In this document: piece after piece, positions 5,392 to 6,198 of the stretch
How positions within the stretch are numbered: position 1 is the first letter of the stretch
Layout of the letters: each line of letters starts with the position of its first letter
DNA from: JBLNDJ01 sp050261515
Lineage (GTDB): Bacteria > Acidobacteriota > Terriglobia > Bryobacterales > Bryobacteraceae
Direction of reading: 5' to 3'
Assembly: GCA_050261515.1 (NCBI GenBank)
Contig: JBLNDJ010000002.1
Span: 1-6,198, forward strand
Length of the DNA stretch: 6,198 bases
Made by a program: the position numbers and the translations under genes
The notes under the pieces: model-generated
The model's database searches: none
Told to the model about the DNA's origin: nothing
The model's input: only the letters and a program-made list of their open reading frames with translations

Positions 5392-5397
5392 TATAAT
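5392..5397 (+). promoter_or_regulatory. Rightward promoter -10 for the repressor-integrase operon
   Basis: A perfect TATAAT, 46 bp before the XRE ATG. No recognisable -35 is present at 16-18 bp spacing (CGCGTT at 17), and the TG of an extended -10 is out of register by one base, so it may need help from a bound protein. Confidence 0.6.
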
Positions 5398-5442
5398 GCC
5401 GTCTGGAGCAGCGGATAGGCATTGTGGTGTGGAAAACGACCA

Positions 5443-6045
5443 ATGAACCGGATTCGGAAAACGATCAACAAGGGCCGGAAGTCCACCGGCCGGTGGGCGA
5501 ATCTCGTGACGCAGTTGCGCCGGCGGATCGACGGTGTCGATCAGAACGGAGAGCCGGTCTGCACTCAGGCCGAACTCGCCGGCTACCTGGGCGTCTCCAG
5601 CATCACCATCAGCCGATGGGAGCTCGGTAGGCAGGACCCGCCGCCGCAGGCGCGCGCACGTCTGGCGCTGATGGCCGAGGCGCTCGGGACCGGGACGGAC
5701 CTGGCAATCGCCTTTCGCGCCGGCCAGGAGCAGGAAAGCGTCTTGCGCAAGACGGACGTCAGCATAATCGGCTTGCTCCGCTGCCTGTTTCTCGCACGTG
5801 AATCATGGATGACCAAGCAGGACGGCGAGGAACTCCATCGCCTCGCCAAAGGGATCTTCGACCTCGCGCGGGCCGTTGCCGCGGACGCGCTCACGTCGGA
5901 CGTGGTCGCCGGCCCAAACCGGTTGCTGGTTGACGAGATGGTTCGATTACTGAAACAGATCGATCAAGACGAGCAGAGCCCGCTCGGCCAGATGGCCCGG
6001 CTTTTTGGCGGTCGGACCTACACCGAGAAAGGAGACACGAAGTGA
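5443..6045 (+). CDS. XRE-family transcriptional repressor
   Basis: 200 aa from ATG 5443; an in-frame TTG at 5422 would add seven residues and neither start has a strong ribosome site. A basic N-terminus (NRIRKTINKGRK) precedes a Cro/C1-type HTH at about 38-82: QAELAGYLGVSSITISRWE with the flanking LGRQDPPPQARARLALM. The Q-x-x-LA-x-x-LGVS...ISRWE-xG pattern is the XRE signature. The C-terminal 110 residues are helical, and I see no Ser/Lys LexA-type self-cleavage site, so derepression may be by an anti-repressor, as with SaPI Stl, not by RecA; this is an inference. The gene is divergent from the excisionase-like gene, so it probably governs the switch by binding the palindromes between them. 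Its stop overlaps the integrase start. Confidence 0.85.
   Translation: MNRIRKTINKGRKSTGRWANLVTQLRRRIDGVDQNGEPVCTQAELAGYLGVSSITISRWELGRQDPPPQARARLALMAEALGTGTDLAIAFRAGQEQESVLRKTDVSIIGLLRCLFLARESWMTKQDGEELHRLAKGIFDLARAVAADALTSDVVAGPNRLLVDEMVRLLKQIDQDEQSPLGQMARLFGGRTYTEKGDTK
6030..6045 (+). promoter_or_regulatory. Ribosome binding site and coupled start of the integrase
   Basis: AGGAG (6030-6034) then a 7-base spacer and GTG at 6042-6044, which overlaps the upstream TGA (6043-6045) as GTGA. The strong site decides the integrase start and indicates translational coupling to the repressor. Confidence 0.8.
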
Positions 6046-6198
6046 AGAACGACAAGGAGCGTCGCGGCCGGCGCCGTAAGCACCGCGCCAACAGCGAGGG
6101 ATCGGTCTACTGCGATGCAAACGGGCGGTGGCGCGGCGCGCTCGTGGTCGGGTGGCTTGGCGACAAGCCGAAGCGGAAGTTCTTCACAGGCGATACGC
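6042..6198 (+). CDS. Tyrosine recombinase integrase, N-terminal 52 residues (partial)
   Basis: GTG start at 6042; the gene runs off the right edge. The visible part has a very basic start (KNDKERRGRRRKHR) followed by NSEGSVYCDANGRWRGAL and VVGWLGDKPKRKFFTGDT. This is the G-S-(I/V)-Y...dGrW.a...G...gk.krk.f.g.t pattern of the arm-type DNA-binding domain at the N-terminus of phage and island tyrosine integrases. The enzyme recombines the element's attachment site with the chromosome. The catalytic R-H-R-Y residues lie outside the window. The gene is co-expressed with the repressor through a 4-bp overlap, and the attachment site is expected to its right. Confidence 0.85.
   Translation, partial: MKNDKERRGRRRKHRANSEGSVYCDANGRWRGALVVGWLGDKPKRKFFTGDT

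Noticed and set aside
5302..5442. Attachment site within the control region
   Set aside because: No direct repeat partner or tRNA end is visible; the attachment site is expected beyond the integrase, outside the window.
1..6198. tRNA or rRNA genes
   Set aside because: No cloverleaf-like or conserved rRNA sequence noticed on either strand.

Overview
The window is high-GC bacterial DNA carrying the replication, control and integration end of an integrated mobile element, either a temperate prophage or a phage satellite. The host cannot be named from the sequence. GC-rich codon use and Shine-Dalgarno-type start sites fit a high-GC bacterium such as a proteobacterium or acidobacterium, but nothing here decides it.

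Layout from right to left. At the right edge a tyrosine-recombinase integrase begins on the + strand (6042 onward, cut by the window end). It overlaps by 4 bp the stop of an XRE-type repressor gene (5443-6045). A 141-bp divergent control region (5302-5442) holds a leftward promoter with a perfect -35, a rightward perfect -10, and three short palindromes on the same face of the helix. Leftward from it runs a compact minus-strand cluster: an excisionase-like HTH protein (5083-5301), a small protein that opens with a ParB-like motif (4679-5074), a 323-aa protein with faint sigma-factor character (3698-4669), a MerR-type HTH protein (3007-3606) and a large replicative-helicase-like ATPase (679-2949). 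A strong RNA hairpin and a possible 12-aa Arg-rich leader lie between the last two.

Directly downstream of the helicase gene is the most unusual non-coding stretch, 516-669. It contains an 18-bp perfect inverted repeat, an inner 12-bp inverted repeat, inverted clusters of a GCGGGTA iteron, tandem direct repeats and a DnaA-box-like word at the centre. It is a good candidate for the element's replication origin, recognised by the adjacent helicase. Beyond it, still on the minus strand, are a 73-aa gene resembling only the N-terminus of a lambda-type portal protein (272-493) and the start of a Nu1-like small terminase gene (1-151, cut by the window start).

The order integrase / repressor / divergent switch / excisionase / HTH proteins / helicase / origin-like repeats / small terminase matches phage-inducible chromosomal islands (PICIs, including SaPIs). 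The working model is that the XRE repressor holds the element silent. On derepression the leftward operon makes the excision and replication proteins, the helicase fires the origin-like repeat, and the small terminase directs packaging. Whether this is a satellite or a full prophage depends on sequence left of position 1.
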